Shown here in pieces: positions 1-7,631 of a DNA stretch of 64,000 bases. Location: NCBI RefSeq assembly GCF_000347035.1, contig NZ_ANIJ01000014.1, forward strand, positions 62,001 to 126,000, written 5' to 3'. How positions within the stretch are numbered: position 1 is the stretch's first letter; each line of letters opens with the position of its first letter. The notes under the pieces were generated by a model. That model was not told the origin of the DNA. It ran no database searches and saw only the letters and a list, made by a program, of their open reading frames with translations. Source of the stretch: Leptospira sp. B5-022 (GTDB lineage Bacteria; Spirochaetota; Leptospiria; Leptospirales; Leptospiraceae). A program made the translations under genes and the position numbers.

Positions 1-2
1 AT

Positions 3-1832
3 CGGCTCGCATTGGAATACAGAGCGAAGATCGTTTCCAAGCTACGTCTCCATCATTTCAATTCCAAGGACACGAATCTTTTTCACACATTTTTGGACCA
101 GGTTGATAACTCCGATCTAAAACGATTGGCGGAAGACCCTTCCTGGTATCGAAAATATTTTCTCCCCGAGTTTTTACAATTTCTTGCAGAACAAAGTAAT
201 CTTCCCGCATGGAAAGACATATTGATCGTACATACTTTGGATCATTTGATTGAAGATCATAAGGCCATAGCTAAAAACTTCATTAGCGCAATTTTAGAAA
301 CCGATTCAGAGGAAAGATTTCCAGCCTTATTAGGGATCCAAGAGCTGGATGAGAATTCCTTAAACAGAGCGATAAGAGCAAGGATCTATACTAAAAAAGT
401 AGGGGCCACATTCTCTCTCACCAGATACGAAAGAATGAAGATCATAGTTCCGGATGAGAGTAAACGATGGCTCAAATCCGAAGCGATATTAATCTCACAA
501 GAAGGTACAAATCTTACACTGCAGATCAAAACAATCCCGGAATTGGACCAAAAGAAAAGCGAAGAATGGCTTGAAACTCCAAAGACAAGTCCAGCCGGCC
601 CCGCTCAACCAGGCGCCATACCGGACGAATACCTAAATAGTCTGGCACAAATTTTAGAATATTCAGGCCTGCATCCAAACACCTGCGAAGAGATATCTCG
701 ATTAGTAAATGCTTATAAAGAACACCCGGGATTAATACGTAGAAAACATAGACAAGAAGATTATAAAATATTAATACGTCTGTACAATGTATGCTTCATC
801 AAATTCCGCTCTCAAACGTCCAACGTCCCTAAGCCGGTACTTCTATTTATTCATTTTTTCTTTTTGGACGAAGGTTTACTATCCGCAAAAAGAATAGAGG
901 ATCTGGAAATAGCCATTACCTCGCTAAAATCCCCCACAACCGATCACCAATACCGGGAAGTAAAACTCTCGGTCCATCTCCTGCCTGATTGGTTAAATTT
1001 GATACTGGCAGGCAAAAAGAATCCATCCCAAAATCATCTGGGACAGACCTACGATCAGATCCAAAAATCGAACCTGCGCTGGAATCAGGAAGCGGAAGCA
1101 AAGAATATAATGAATAATGAATATCTTTTGCATATTCTGGACTGGGAATTGGAAAACATACTTTATATGGGACTGTTGGGTATTTCCTTAAATCCGAATT
1201 TCGCTTACCCGATCCTTTCAGAAGATCAATTTTACGGATCCACAGAATCCAATCTGACTTTCGGCGATAAAATCCTATCGAATGCAGAAAAAGTTAAGCA
1301 GATAGATCCGAACCTTTTCCAAAGAGAAGTAAGCGCGATCTCCAATATGGACCCAAGCCGTACCGATCCGTTTAGAAAAGAATTTTCTGCGGATTGTATC
1401 CTACTTCCTTATAGCGGAAACAGAGGAGTCCTTTGGCAAGATACAAGTGTTGGCAACCAGGATTGCTGTAGGCTGTTATTTCCGATAATCATGACGGAAA
1501 ATGCTACATTAGTAGTCACCAAAACCCTTGGCGAATTCCGCTGGGAAACGGAAAGAACCATAAGAGGAAGAAAGTGGACGGATCCCGTACCTGCTTCCCT
1601 CACCTCGGAATATTATTCCTATTTGGAAAATTTCCAAAAAAATCCGAACCTAACCGTAGAAGCGAAAAAGAGAATAGAACAACAATGGATCAAGGTCGGA
1701 AAGAACATCAAAGATATGTTTAGCATAGACTATGCTTATTGGATACTTCTAGAGGCCGAAGGTAAACCGAGACTCAATCGGGTCGTTCGAGAAATCCTAA
1801 ATCGTTTTATTCCGATCCAAATTAAGTTGTGA
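3..1832 (+). CDS. Hypothetical protein, 5' end probably outside the window
   Basis: The frame is open to the left edge. The first possible start inside the window is a TTG at position 12, but too little upstream sequence is present to judge it, so the gene is probably truncated by the window. At least 606 residues are visible. I see no signal peptide, no membrane segment and no catalytic motif that I recognise. The protein is charged and looks mainly alpha-helical, with a short Pro/Ala/Gly linker near residue 195 (SPAGPAQPG) that separates an N-terminal part from a larger C-terminal part. A cytoplasmic protein is the inference. It is followed by about 146 bp of AT-rich spacer before the next gene on the same strand. 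No function is assigned. Confidence 0.75.
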   Translation, partial: RLALEYRAKIVSKLRLHHFNSKDTNLFHTFLDQVDNSDLKRLAEDPSWYRKYFLPEFLQFLAEQSNLPAWKDILIVHTLDHLIEDHKAIAKNFISAILETDSEERFPALLGIQELDENSLNRAIRARIYTKKVGATFSLTRYERMKIIVPDESKRWLKSEAILISQEGTNLTLQIKTIPELDQKKSEEWLETPKTSPAGPAQPGAIPDEYLNSLAQILEYSGLHPNTCEEISRLVNAYKEHPGLIRRKHRQEDYKILIRLYNVCFIKFRSQTSNVPKPVLLFIHFFFLDEGLLSAKRIEDLEIAITSLKSPTTDHQYREVKLSVHLLPDWLNLILAGKKNPSQNHLGQTYDQIQKSNLRWNQEAEAKNIMNNEYLLHILDWELENILYMGLLGISLNPNFAYPILSEDQFYGSTESNLTFGDKILSNAEKVKQIDPNLFQREVSAISNMDPSRTDPFRKEFSADCILLPYSGNRGVLWQDTSVGNQDCCRLLFPIIMTENATLVVTKTLGEFRWETERTIRGRKWTDPVPASLTSEYYSYLENFQKNPNLTVEAKKRIEQQWIKVGKNIKDMFSIDYAYWILLEAEGKPRLNRVVREILNRFIPIQIKL

Positions 1833-1978
1833 TCTCTTCTCACGCATGCCATTTAAATCGAACGGAAAGTTCAATGTAAAATGCAAAAATATGTTTTCAA
1901 TATCGGATCATTTTATTTCCATATTTTAATGCCGACCTAGTTATTCGGCGTCAGAAGTAAAAACGGAAGAGATTCGAA

Positions 1979-3163
1979 TTGAAATATCTATTCTCTAAAA
2001 ATGAATCCGAATTGCCCGCATTAAACGGATTAAGGGCGCTATCCATTTTTTTAGTCATTATATTTCACCTAGGACCAATATTTAAAACGGAAGAACTGAC
2101 CCTCATACACGTTCTTCAAAATTTTCGGACAGGCGTGGATTTATTCTTTATCCTAAGTGGGTTTTTAATTTATGGGGGACTTTTAGCGGAATACGAAAAA
2201 ACCTCCAAACTAGATCTGAAAATTTTTTATGTAAAAAGAACGTTAAGGATCATGCCTGCGTATTATTTTTGTATTTTGATCAATTATTTTTATACTCAAA
2301 AAACCTATAAACTTTTTGATAAGATACCAAACCCAAATACAGCAGACATTTTCAACCATCAAAAATTAGAAAACATGCTATCTAATTCATGGGGGGATTT
2401 CTTATACCTATCAAATTATTTTAGAGAAAGATTGTTTGAATATGGATGGTCCCTTTCTGTCGAGGAACAGTTCTATCTGGTCGTTCCGCCGTTATGTATG
2501 TTTCTACTCTTCAGAGTTACAGAAAACTTGAGACGAAATATATTAATAGTTTTATTCTTTTTACCGTTAATTTTCAGAATCGTCTATTTTTTTTGGGGAA
2601 TTGACAGACGTTTAGTCGAGGTCCATACGGAAACCCGTTTTGACTTTTTGATTTTAGGAATGTTGATTGCGGAACTCTTACGCTGGAAACCGCTTTTTTT
2701 TAAACAAAGGAATATCAAAATAGATCTTTTATTCAGTGTTTGTATAATCGTCACTTTGCTATTTTCGTTTCAGCAGACAAGGGTGAAAGTGAATTCCATT
2801 TTTATATTTACCCTATTTCAGTTCGGATATGGATTATTGTTTATAGTTGCTTTAATCAAAGGTAGTTTTTGGAACAAAATTTTCAGTTTTTCCTTTTTTA
2901 GGCCCATTGCTCGCGTGAGTTACACGATGTATTTATGGCATGCAGGTCTATCAGGAATAGCATTGTTCTTATTATACGGAAATAGTAATGTGGAACTAAC
3001 GAATTTTGGAACCTTTTTGTTAGTAGGATTACTGACTACTCTATTTGTCTTTCTAGTCTGCATCCCGATCTTCTATATAACCGAAAGACCTTTCTTAGCG
3101 CTGAGAGATCATCTAGTCAAAAGACTGAAGAACAAGAAAAGCGAAACAGTCGTCCCGAGCTGA
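1979..3163 (+). CDS. Acyltransferase family 3 (OafA/YrhL-like) membrane protein
   Basis: The 394-residue protein has about ten hydrophobic segments and the family signatures in order. These are NGLRALSIF followed by the conserved histidine in IIFH near residue 29, RTGVDLFFILSGFLI near residues 51-65, the RTLRIMPAYY segment near residue 87, and WSLSVEEQFYL near residue 156. Family members transfer acyl groups from the cytoplasm to sugars of surface polysaccharides, lipids or exported metabolites. The acceptor cannot be told from sequence. The start is a TTG at 1979, with GGAAGA about eight bases upstream. It ends only four bases before the convergent acetyltransferase gene. The family assignment is firm; the substrate is unknown. 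Confidence 0.9.
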   Translation: MKYLFSKNESELPALNGLRALSIFLVIIFHLGPIFKTEELTLIHVLQNFRTGVDLFFILSGFLIYGGLLAEYEKTSKLDLKIFYVKRTLRIMPAYYFCILINYFYTQKTYKLFDKIPNPNTADIFNHQKLENMLSNSWGDFLYLSNYFRERLFEYGWSLSVEEQFYLVVPPLCMFLLFRVTENLRRNILIVLFFLPLIFRIVYFFWGIDRRLVEVHTETRFDFLILGMLIAELLRWKPLFFKQRNIKIDLLFSVCIIVTLLFSFQQTRVKVNSIFIFTLFQFGYGLLFIVALIKGSFWNKIFSFSFFRPIARVSYTMYLWHAGLSGIALFLLYGNSNVELTNFGTFLLVGLLTTLFVFLVCIPIFYITERPFLALRDHLVKRLKNKKSETVVPS

Positions 3164-3167
3164 AAGT

Positions 3168-3683
3168 TTATTTTTTATATCCTTCCCAATTTTCTCTGGT
3201 CAAAAGATAAACTTTACAGTCATCCGATCCGAACCTTCGGTTCTCCAGAAATTTAAATCCGAATTTTTCGTAAAACGTATGTGCTCTGGAATTTTTAGCA
3301 AGAGGATCCACGAGAACAGAATGAACTGAAGTTTTGGAAAAACATTTTTCCAAAACCTGCCTCATAATTTGGGTTCCGTAACCTTTTCCTAAATTCTCTA
3401 CATCGCCCAGCCATATATCGATTGCCATATAACCGGATCCGATCTCTCCCCAATAATGGGATTCTTCTCTTTGCGGGTCAATGATCTGCACGAAACCGAT
3501 CGGGATCCCTTCCTTCTCCGCAATCAATTGTTCTCTCCAATCCGGGAATCGTTTGAGTTCGATTTCCCAACCCCAATCATCATTCGGATCGGACTCGATC
3601 ACATGTTCCTTTTCATCCCATTCTTCGAGAGTTCTCAAATCTTCGTAATTTGCGGTTCGGAGGGAAATTTTCTGTTCTTTCAT
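3168..3683 (-). CDS. GNAT N-acetyltransferase resembling aminoglycoside 6'-N-acetyltransferases
   Basis: This is a 171-residue GNAT-fold protein if the ATG at 3683 is used; a TTG nine codons upstream is an alternative. The acetyl-CoA loop appears as NLGKGYGTQ near residue 100, followed by DPLAKNSRAHTFYEKFGFK, which matches the DPxxxNxRAxxxYEKxGF pattern of the AAC(6')-Ib group. The N-terminal WDEKEHV and WGWE segments and EGIPIGFVQI also fit that group. Known members acetylate the 6' amine of aminoglycosides, but many chromosomal homologues act on other amines. Resistance is therefore only a possibility. The gene stands alone, convergent with the acyltransferase gene. Confidence 0.8.
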   Translation of the reverse strand: MKEQKISLRTANYEDLRTLEEWDEKEHVIESDPNDDWGWEIELKRFPDWREQLIAEKEGIPIGFVQIIDPQREESHYWGEIGSGYMAIDIWLGDVENLGKGYGTQIMRQVLEKCFSKTSVHSVLVDPLAKNSRAHTFYEKFGFKFLENRRFGSDDCKVYLLTRENWEGYKK

Positions 3684-3780
3684 GTATATTTTATATAGAA
3701 CCTTTCTCAAAACCCTTTACAAACAATTCCTTGGATTAAACTTTTCGCTGTAGGCTTTTTAAAGTATTTTTCAGCTAGTT

Positions 3781-4302
3781 CTATATAATTCCTTTAATTT
3801 CCAAAAATATTAAAATCATGGATGAAGTGACTCCTACTAAAAGACAACGATAACTCCATCTCAAATATCTATATTTTGTAAAGTAGAGAGATTTTCCCAA
3901 CTGATACAGATCTCTTGTTAAGGCTTCATACAAAGTAGAATCTTCCGAAGCGATCTCTTCCATCTTAATCATAAATTCTTTTTCACTCAACGGAGCAAAA
4001 TGCCCGAAAAACAAAGGATTCGATTTACCGTTCTTTTTCTGTTTGAACGTAGGCATCACCGCGAGTATAGCCAAACTTGCTGCGATTACGATAAATACCA
4101 TCAAGGTCAGTAATCCTGTTCTATAGACCGGCCTTTGGACATATCCTAAGGATAGTGAAAGGATTACGAATGATGCCGCGATCAGAATATTCGCTTTTTG
4201 GTCCGCCATCTGGCTGAGCTGAGAATGATGCTGGTGAACGGTCCTAAAAAGATAATCTACAGCAGAACGAGCACGGACCGTTTTGAAATGATCTGATTCC
4301 AT
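3781..4302 (-). CDS. Pycsar effector-like (DUF5706-type) membrane protein
   Basis: From the ATG at 4302 the protein is 173 residues; an in-frame ORF extends to 4395 but its N-terminus does not look like the family. The hallmark is HHSQLSQMADQKANILI near residues 25-41, in which a soluble helix with a conserved Asp and Lys runs into a membrane hairpin (about 38-54 and 63-83). NPLFFGHF near 95-102, the DLYQLGKSLYFTKYRYLR stretch at 131-148 and a third hydrophobic helix near 153-170 follow. In the family these proteins include the PycTM effectors, which disrupt membranes after binding a cyclic pyrimidine nucleotide. No cyclase gene lies next to it, so a defence role is inferred and weak. It is divergent from the polymerase operon. 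Confidence 0.75.
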   Translation of the reverse strand: MESDHFKTVRARSAVDYLFRTVHQHHSQLSQMADQKANILIAASFVILSLSLGYVQRPVYRTGLLTLMVFIVIAASLAILAVMPTFKQKKNGKSNPLFFGHFAPLSEKEFMIKMEEIASEDSTLYEALTRDLYQLGKSLYFTKYRYLRWSYRCLLVGVTSSMILIFLEIKGII

Positions 4303-4360
4303 AGCTCCAAGGATTTGGTAAAATAATTTTAGACAAGACATAATTGAAGTAGCCCAAAGC

Positions 4361-4379
4361 CCAAAAGTCCTCTTTTTGG
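4361..4379. promoter_or_regulatory. Inverted repeat between the divergent PycTM-like and polymerase operons
   Basis: CCAAAA, seven bases, TTTTGG forms a dyad about 60 bp upstream of both inferred start codons. It is placed as an operator would be. It does not match the TTTG-N5-CAAA box reported for Leptospira LexA1. It could also be chance in AT-rich sequence. Confidence 0.3.
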
Positions 4380-4435
4380 AATTCCTACACCTCAAATCAC
4401 TTTACATATTTCAACATATCATTTATATAGTATAT

Positions 4436-5083
4436 ATGTATTTAGGTCCCCTGGAAGGTTTCCAAGACCAGTTGTTTCGCCCGGTCCTAGGCTGGAGCAG
4501 GGATAATGTAGGGCTTTTAACGGGAAGACAGGGGATCTATAAATTGGCGCTTCGTTGGGAATACGCATTTGCCGTTTCCGGATTCCAGGTCTTTAATTTG
4601 GACTGTGCCATTCGTTTCGACGTATTCACAATCACAGAAGAGACTAGAAAAAGGAGAGTATCTCCAGAGGCCCTTCTGGAAAAGATTTTGGTCCAGAGAG
4701 CATTTACTCCCTATCAGATCTTGGATTCCTTACGGGAGATCTATACTTCGACAAAAGAAAATACGATCTATTTCCTTTTGGCTCCCTGCAAACAATTCTT
4801 TGATGGAGATGTTCAGGACGACGAAGGTCTCTTCCTTTTGGAAAAGTTGGTATTATTATTGGAACGTATGCGTTCCAAACGGATCCCGATTGTCCTTGTG
4901 GAATCTACAAAATACACTCACCCGAACTTTCAAAAAATTTTCCCCAAGTTAGTGGCACTCTCTGACGATCTTTGGGAATTGAATATGGTGGAAGGTCACT
5001 CTTATCTTAAGATCAGAAAAGCGAAATCTATATACGAGATCGGAACGGATCAAAGTTCCAAACAGGAGTTTATTTATGGGTAG
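4436..5083 (+). CDS. RecA-fold protein with a lost Walker A motif, partner of the PolB polymerase
   Basis: The ATG at 4436 gives 215 residues; the ORF extends upstream, but that part reads through the promoter region. The order of elements resembles RecA/Rad51/KaiC cores. There is a strand-loop at residues 26-37 (GLLTGRQGIYKL) where a P-loop would lie, but without the GKT/GKS. Then VFNLDCAIRFD (52-62) resembles the strand that carries a Glu/Asp after the first helix. LVQRAFTPYQIL (85-96) matches the raft-like motif of Rad51 proteins. YFLLAPCKQFF sits at the Walker B position and RIPIVLVES near 149-157 at the end of the core. ATP hydrolysis looks unlikely. The stop overlaps the next start by eight bases, and the third gene is a family B polymerase. 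An accessory or scaffold role comparable with ImuA is my inference. Confidence 0.65.
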   Translation: MYLGPLEGFQDQLFRPVLGWSRDNVGLLTGRQGIYKLALRWEYAFAVSGFQVFNLDCAIRFDVFTITEETRKRRVSPEALLEKILVQRAFTPYQILDSLREIYTSTKENTIYFLLAPCKQFFDGDVQDDEGLFLLEKLVLLLERMRSKRIPIVLVESTKYTHPNFQKIFPKLVALSDDLWELNMVEGHSYLKIRKAKSIYEIGTDQSSKQEFIYG

Positions 5084-5336
5084 GACGGTTATTCCATATT
5101 CCAGACAAATGCAGTATATCGAATCCAGTCTTGGACAATACAGAAGAGGACTTCGCAAACCGGACCAGGAAATTTTCGACGAATTGATCCGAACTGCAAA
5201 ACTCCAGGTGCAGGCAGGAGTGATGGCTTCTTCTCCTTATCCGATCGATATTATGCTTCTTACGATGATGATCGATCTTAAGAAAGAAATACTTAGATTA
5301 AAAAAAGAATCGGAAGCTATCAGGAAACAAGAATGA
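5076..5336 (+). CDS. Small conserved-looking protein of the PolB operon
   Basis: This is an 86-residue protein whose ATG overlaps the end of the RecA-like gene by eight bases and whose TGA overlaps the polymerase ATG (ATGA). Such packing implies translational coupling and stoichiometric production. The N-terminus GRTVIPYSRQ is followed by an amphipathic helical region (EIFDELIRTAKLQVQAG), a central MLLTMMIDLKKEI segment and a charged coiled-coil-like tail rich in Lys and Glu. From memory, short proteins starting with GRT and having a similar layout accompany PolB2-type polymerases in archaea; this needs a profile search. It has no catalytic motif. A bridging or DNA-binding subunit is inferred. 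Confidence 0.7.
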   Translation: MGRTVIPYSRQMQYIESSLGQYRRGLRKPDQEIFDELIRTAKLQVQAGVMASSPYPIDIMLLTMMIDLKKEILRLKKESEAIRKQE

Positions 5337-7630
5337 ATCTCCAAACCGCCAGAGGATATCTGTTCGACGTTTATCATGCGGAGGACGTGGTATATCTTTG
5401 GCTAAAAAACGAAGAAGGTGGATCCCAACTCTTTTTAGATAAATTTAATCCGATCATATATGCAAGAGGAGAAGCCGATCTACTTAAAAAATTAGTAAAA
5501 CGTCTTTTCGAGCTGGATGCTATCTTAGGTATTCCCGTATATGAAAATAGAAATCTATTCTATGAAAATAAGACCGTTCCTGTCTTAAAAATTGTGATTA
5601 GCAAACCTTCTGTCTTACCTAAGATCAGTCGGAAATTATATGCTCTTTACGGAAAATTCGAGATCTATCATTCTGATCTGGATCTTCCTACAAGCTACAT
5701 GTTCCAAAAAGGTCTATTTCCTTTATGTAAAATGGAAATAGATTACACCGAAGATCCGGGAGCAAAACGGGTCGTAAAAATTAGAACCGGGGATTCTCCA
5801 TCGGAAATGGACTATGAAGTCCCTAAGTTCAAAATAATACATTTGGAACTCAAAAAAAGTCACAGGATCAGTATAGAAAAAAATTCTTTGATCGTAAGGA
5901 CAGACACGGATTACCATGAGTTTTCCGGAACGGATCCCGAAAAACTATTAGAAAAACTGGATATACTATTAAGGGAAGAAGATCCGGACATTCTTCTGAC
6001 CCGGTATGGAGATCAAGTCATCCTACCTTATTTGTTCTACCAATCCCAAAAACACGGATTTCTGCCTGCATTAGACAGAGATAGGAGCACTCCCATCCGA
6101 AGAAATATAAGTACCAAAGGAACCAGTTATTTTACGTATGGGAATATAGTGTTTAGGGCTCCTTCTTATCCTTTATTCGGAAGATGGCATATAGATTCCA
6201 AAAATAGTTTTGTATACAAGGAAGCGGATCTAATGGGAGTCGTGGAACTTGCGAGACTCTCCCGACTTCCTATACAAAAAATGGCAAGAGCATCCACAGG
6301 AAAGGCGCTCACTTATATAGAGACCGATGTGGCCTTAAGGAGAGGATATTTAGTTCCTTGGCAAAAAAGTGCGGTAGAGGCTCCTAAGACAGCTCTCCAA
6401 TTGTTAGAAGCAGACAAAGGTGGATTGGTCTTCCAACCGGATGTAAGTCATGGAAAAACGGCGGAAAATGTAGCACAATTGGATTTCGCTCAGATGTATC
6501 CGAGTATCATGGCGATGCATAATATTTCTCCGGAATGTGTGAATTGCCTATGTTGTGCCGATGACAAAACAGTCCCAAAAGCTCCGGATATTGGATATCG
6601 TATATGCAATAAACGTAAAGGAGTTGTTTCCGAAGCTCTCGAACATGTATTGGAAAGAAGAGCCTATTACAAAAAACAGTCCAAGATCACTTCCGGAAAA
6701 CAATTGGAGGACTATGAAGCAAAACAAGCCAGTTTAAAATGGATGTTAGTCACTTCATTCGGATACTTAGGTTATAGAAACGCAAAATTCGGAAGATTAG
6801 AAAGCCACGAAACCGTGAACGCATTCGGAAGAGAAAAACTTCTTCTCGCAAAAGAAACCGCTGAAGAATTCGGCTATGAGTTCGTTCATGCGATCACCGA
6901 CAGTATATTTATCAAAAATCAAAATTCTTCTCCGCTGAGCGCAACCGAACTGGATTCCTTGTGTTTAGAAATACAAAAAAGGACCGGGATCAGAATGGAG
7001 GTGGATGGGGTCTATACTTGGTTACTTTTTCCCCCTTCCAGTCAGGATTCCGAAATGCCTGTGGCAAATAGATATATGGGAAGATTCCAATCCGGAAAGT
7101 TGAAATGTAGAGGAATAGGAGCCAGAAGAAAGGACCTGCCTTATTTTATCACAAACGCCCAAACTGAAATGTTGGAATGGATGAAGACCAAGGTTACGAT
7201 CCAAGATCTAAAAAAGTCCGAATCTGAAATTTTATCCATCTATTATAAATACGATTCTATGATCCGTCAGGATCGAATTCCTCCGGAAAATCTTCTACTT
7301 CGCAAATCCAGTTCCAGGGAATTGGAAGAATACGAAGTAATGGGAGCCACTGCACTTTCCATGATGAAACTTAAGGATTTTGGAATAGAAGTGCAGGCAG
7401 GGGAAAAGATAAAATACTTAGTATTGAACCGAAGATCGAAAACAAAGGACAAAAGATACATGCCGGAAGAAGAATTACAACTTTATCCGAATAGGATAAA
7501 AATTACGGGCTTCGATAAAGAATATTATAGAAAAATGTTAGTCGGTGTTTTTAGGGAAGTTTGGGCGGAATTTGCCTCCTTCAAGGATTTTGATTCCTTA
7601 ATAGATCCCCAAGGAAGATTCGATTTTTGA
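5333..7630 (+). CDS. Family B DNA polymerase, PolB2/Dpo2-like, with degenerate exonuclease motifs
   Basis: The 765-residue protein shows motif A as DFAQMYPSIM (384-393), motif B as KWMLVTSFGYLGY (469-481, in place of KxxxNSxYG) and motif C as HAITDS (519-524, in place of YGDTDS). The first palm Asp (384) and the second motif C Asp (523) remain, while the first motif C Asp is replaced. The exonuclease motif I region reads IIHLELK instead of a DxE core, and motif II reads YGDQVILPYL with its Asp lost. A YKEAD sequence (295-299) could be a relic of motif III. A Cys cluster (402-408 and 425) and the GIGARRKDLPYF segment near 595 also fit the PolB2-like subgroup as I remember it. Proofreading is probably absent. 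Error-prone synthesis past damage is the inferred role, by analogy with Sulfolobus Dpo2. Confidence 0.85.
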   Translation: MNLQTARGYLFDVYHAEDVVYLWLKNEEGGSQLFLDKFNPIIYARGEADLLKKLVKRLFELDAILGIPVYENRNLFYENKTVPVLKIVISKPSVLPKISRKLYALYGKFEIYHSDLDLPTSYMFQKGLFPLCKMEIDYTEDPGAKRVVKIRTGDSPSEMDYEVPKFKIIHLELKKSHRISIEKNSLIVRTDTDYHEFSGTDPEKLLEKLDILLREEDPDILLTRYGDQVILPYLFYQSQKHGFLPALDRDRSTPIRRNISTKGTSYFTYGNIVFRAPSYPLFGRWHIDSKNSFVYKEADLMGVVELARLSRLPIQKMARASTGKALTYIETDVALRRGYLVPWQKSAVEAPKTALQLLEADKGGLVFQPDVSHGKTAENVAQLDFAQMYPSIMAMHNISPECVNCLCCADDKTVPKAPDIGYRICNKRKGVVSEALEHVLERRAYYKKQSKITSGKQLEDYEAKQASLKWMLVTSFGYLGYRNAKFGRLESHETVNAFGREKLLLAKETAEEFGYEFVHAITDSIFIKNQNSSPLSATELDSLCLEIQKRTGIRMEVDGVYTWLLFPPSSQDSEMPVANRYMGRFQSGKLKCRGIGARRKDLPYFITNAQTEMLEWMKTKVTIQDLKKSESEILSIYYKYDSMIRQDRIPPENLLLRKSSSRELEEYEVMGATALSMMKLKDFGIEVQAGEKIKYLVLNRRSKTKDKRYMPEEELQLYPNRIKITGFDKEYYRKMLVGVFREVWAEFASFKDFDSLIDPQGRFDF

Positions 7631-7631
7631 A

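Noticed and set aside
4303..4395. Longer N-terminus for the PycTM-like protein
   Set aside because: The extension runs over the divergent promoter region and the dyad, and lacks family-like sequence; the ATG at 4302 has a better context.
4340..4440. A LexA1-type SOS box (TTTG-N5-CAAA) upstream of the polymerase operon
   Set aside because: I looked for the motif because of the predicted damage-tolerance role. The nearest TTTG and CAAA words are wrongly spaced, so no box is claimed.
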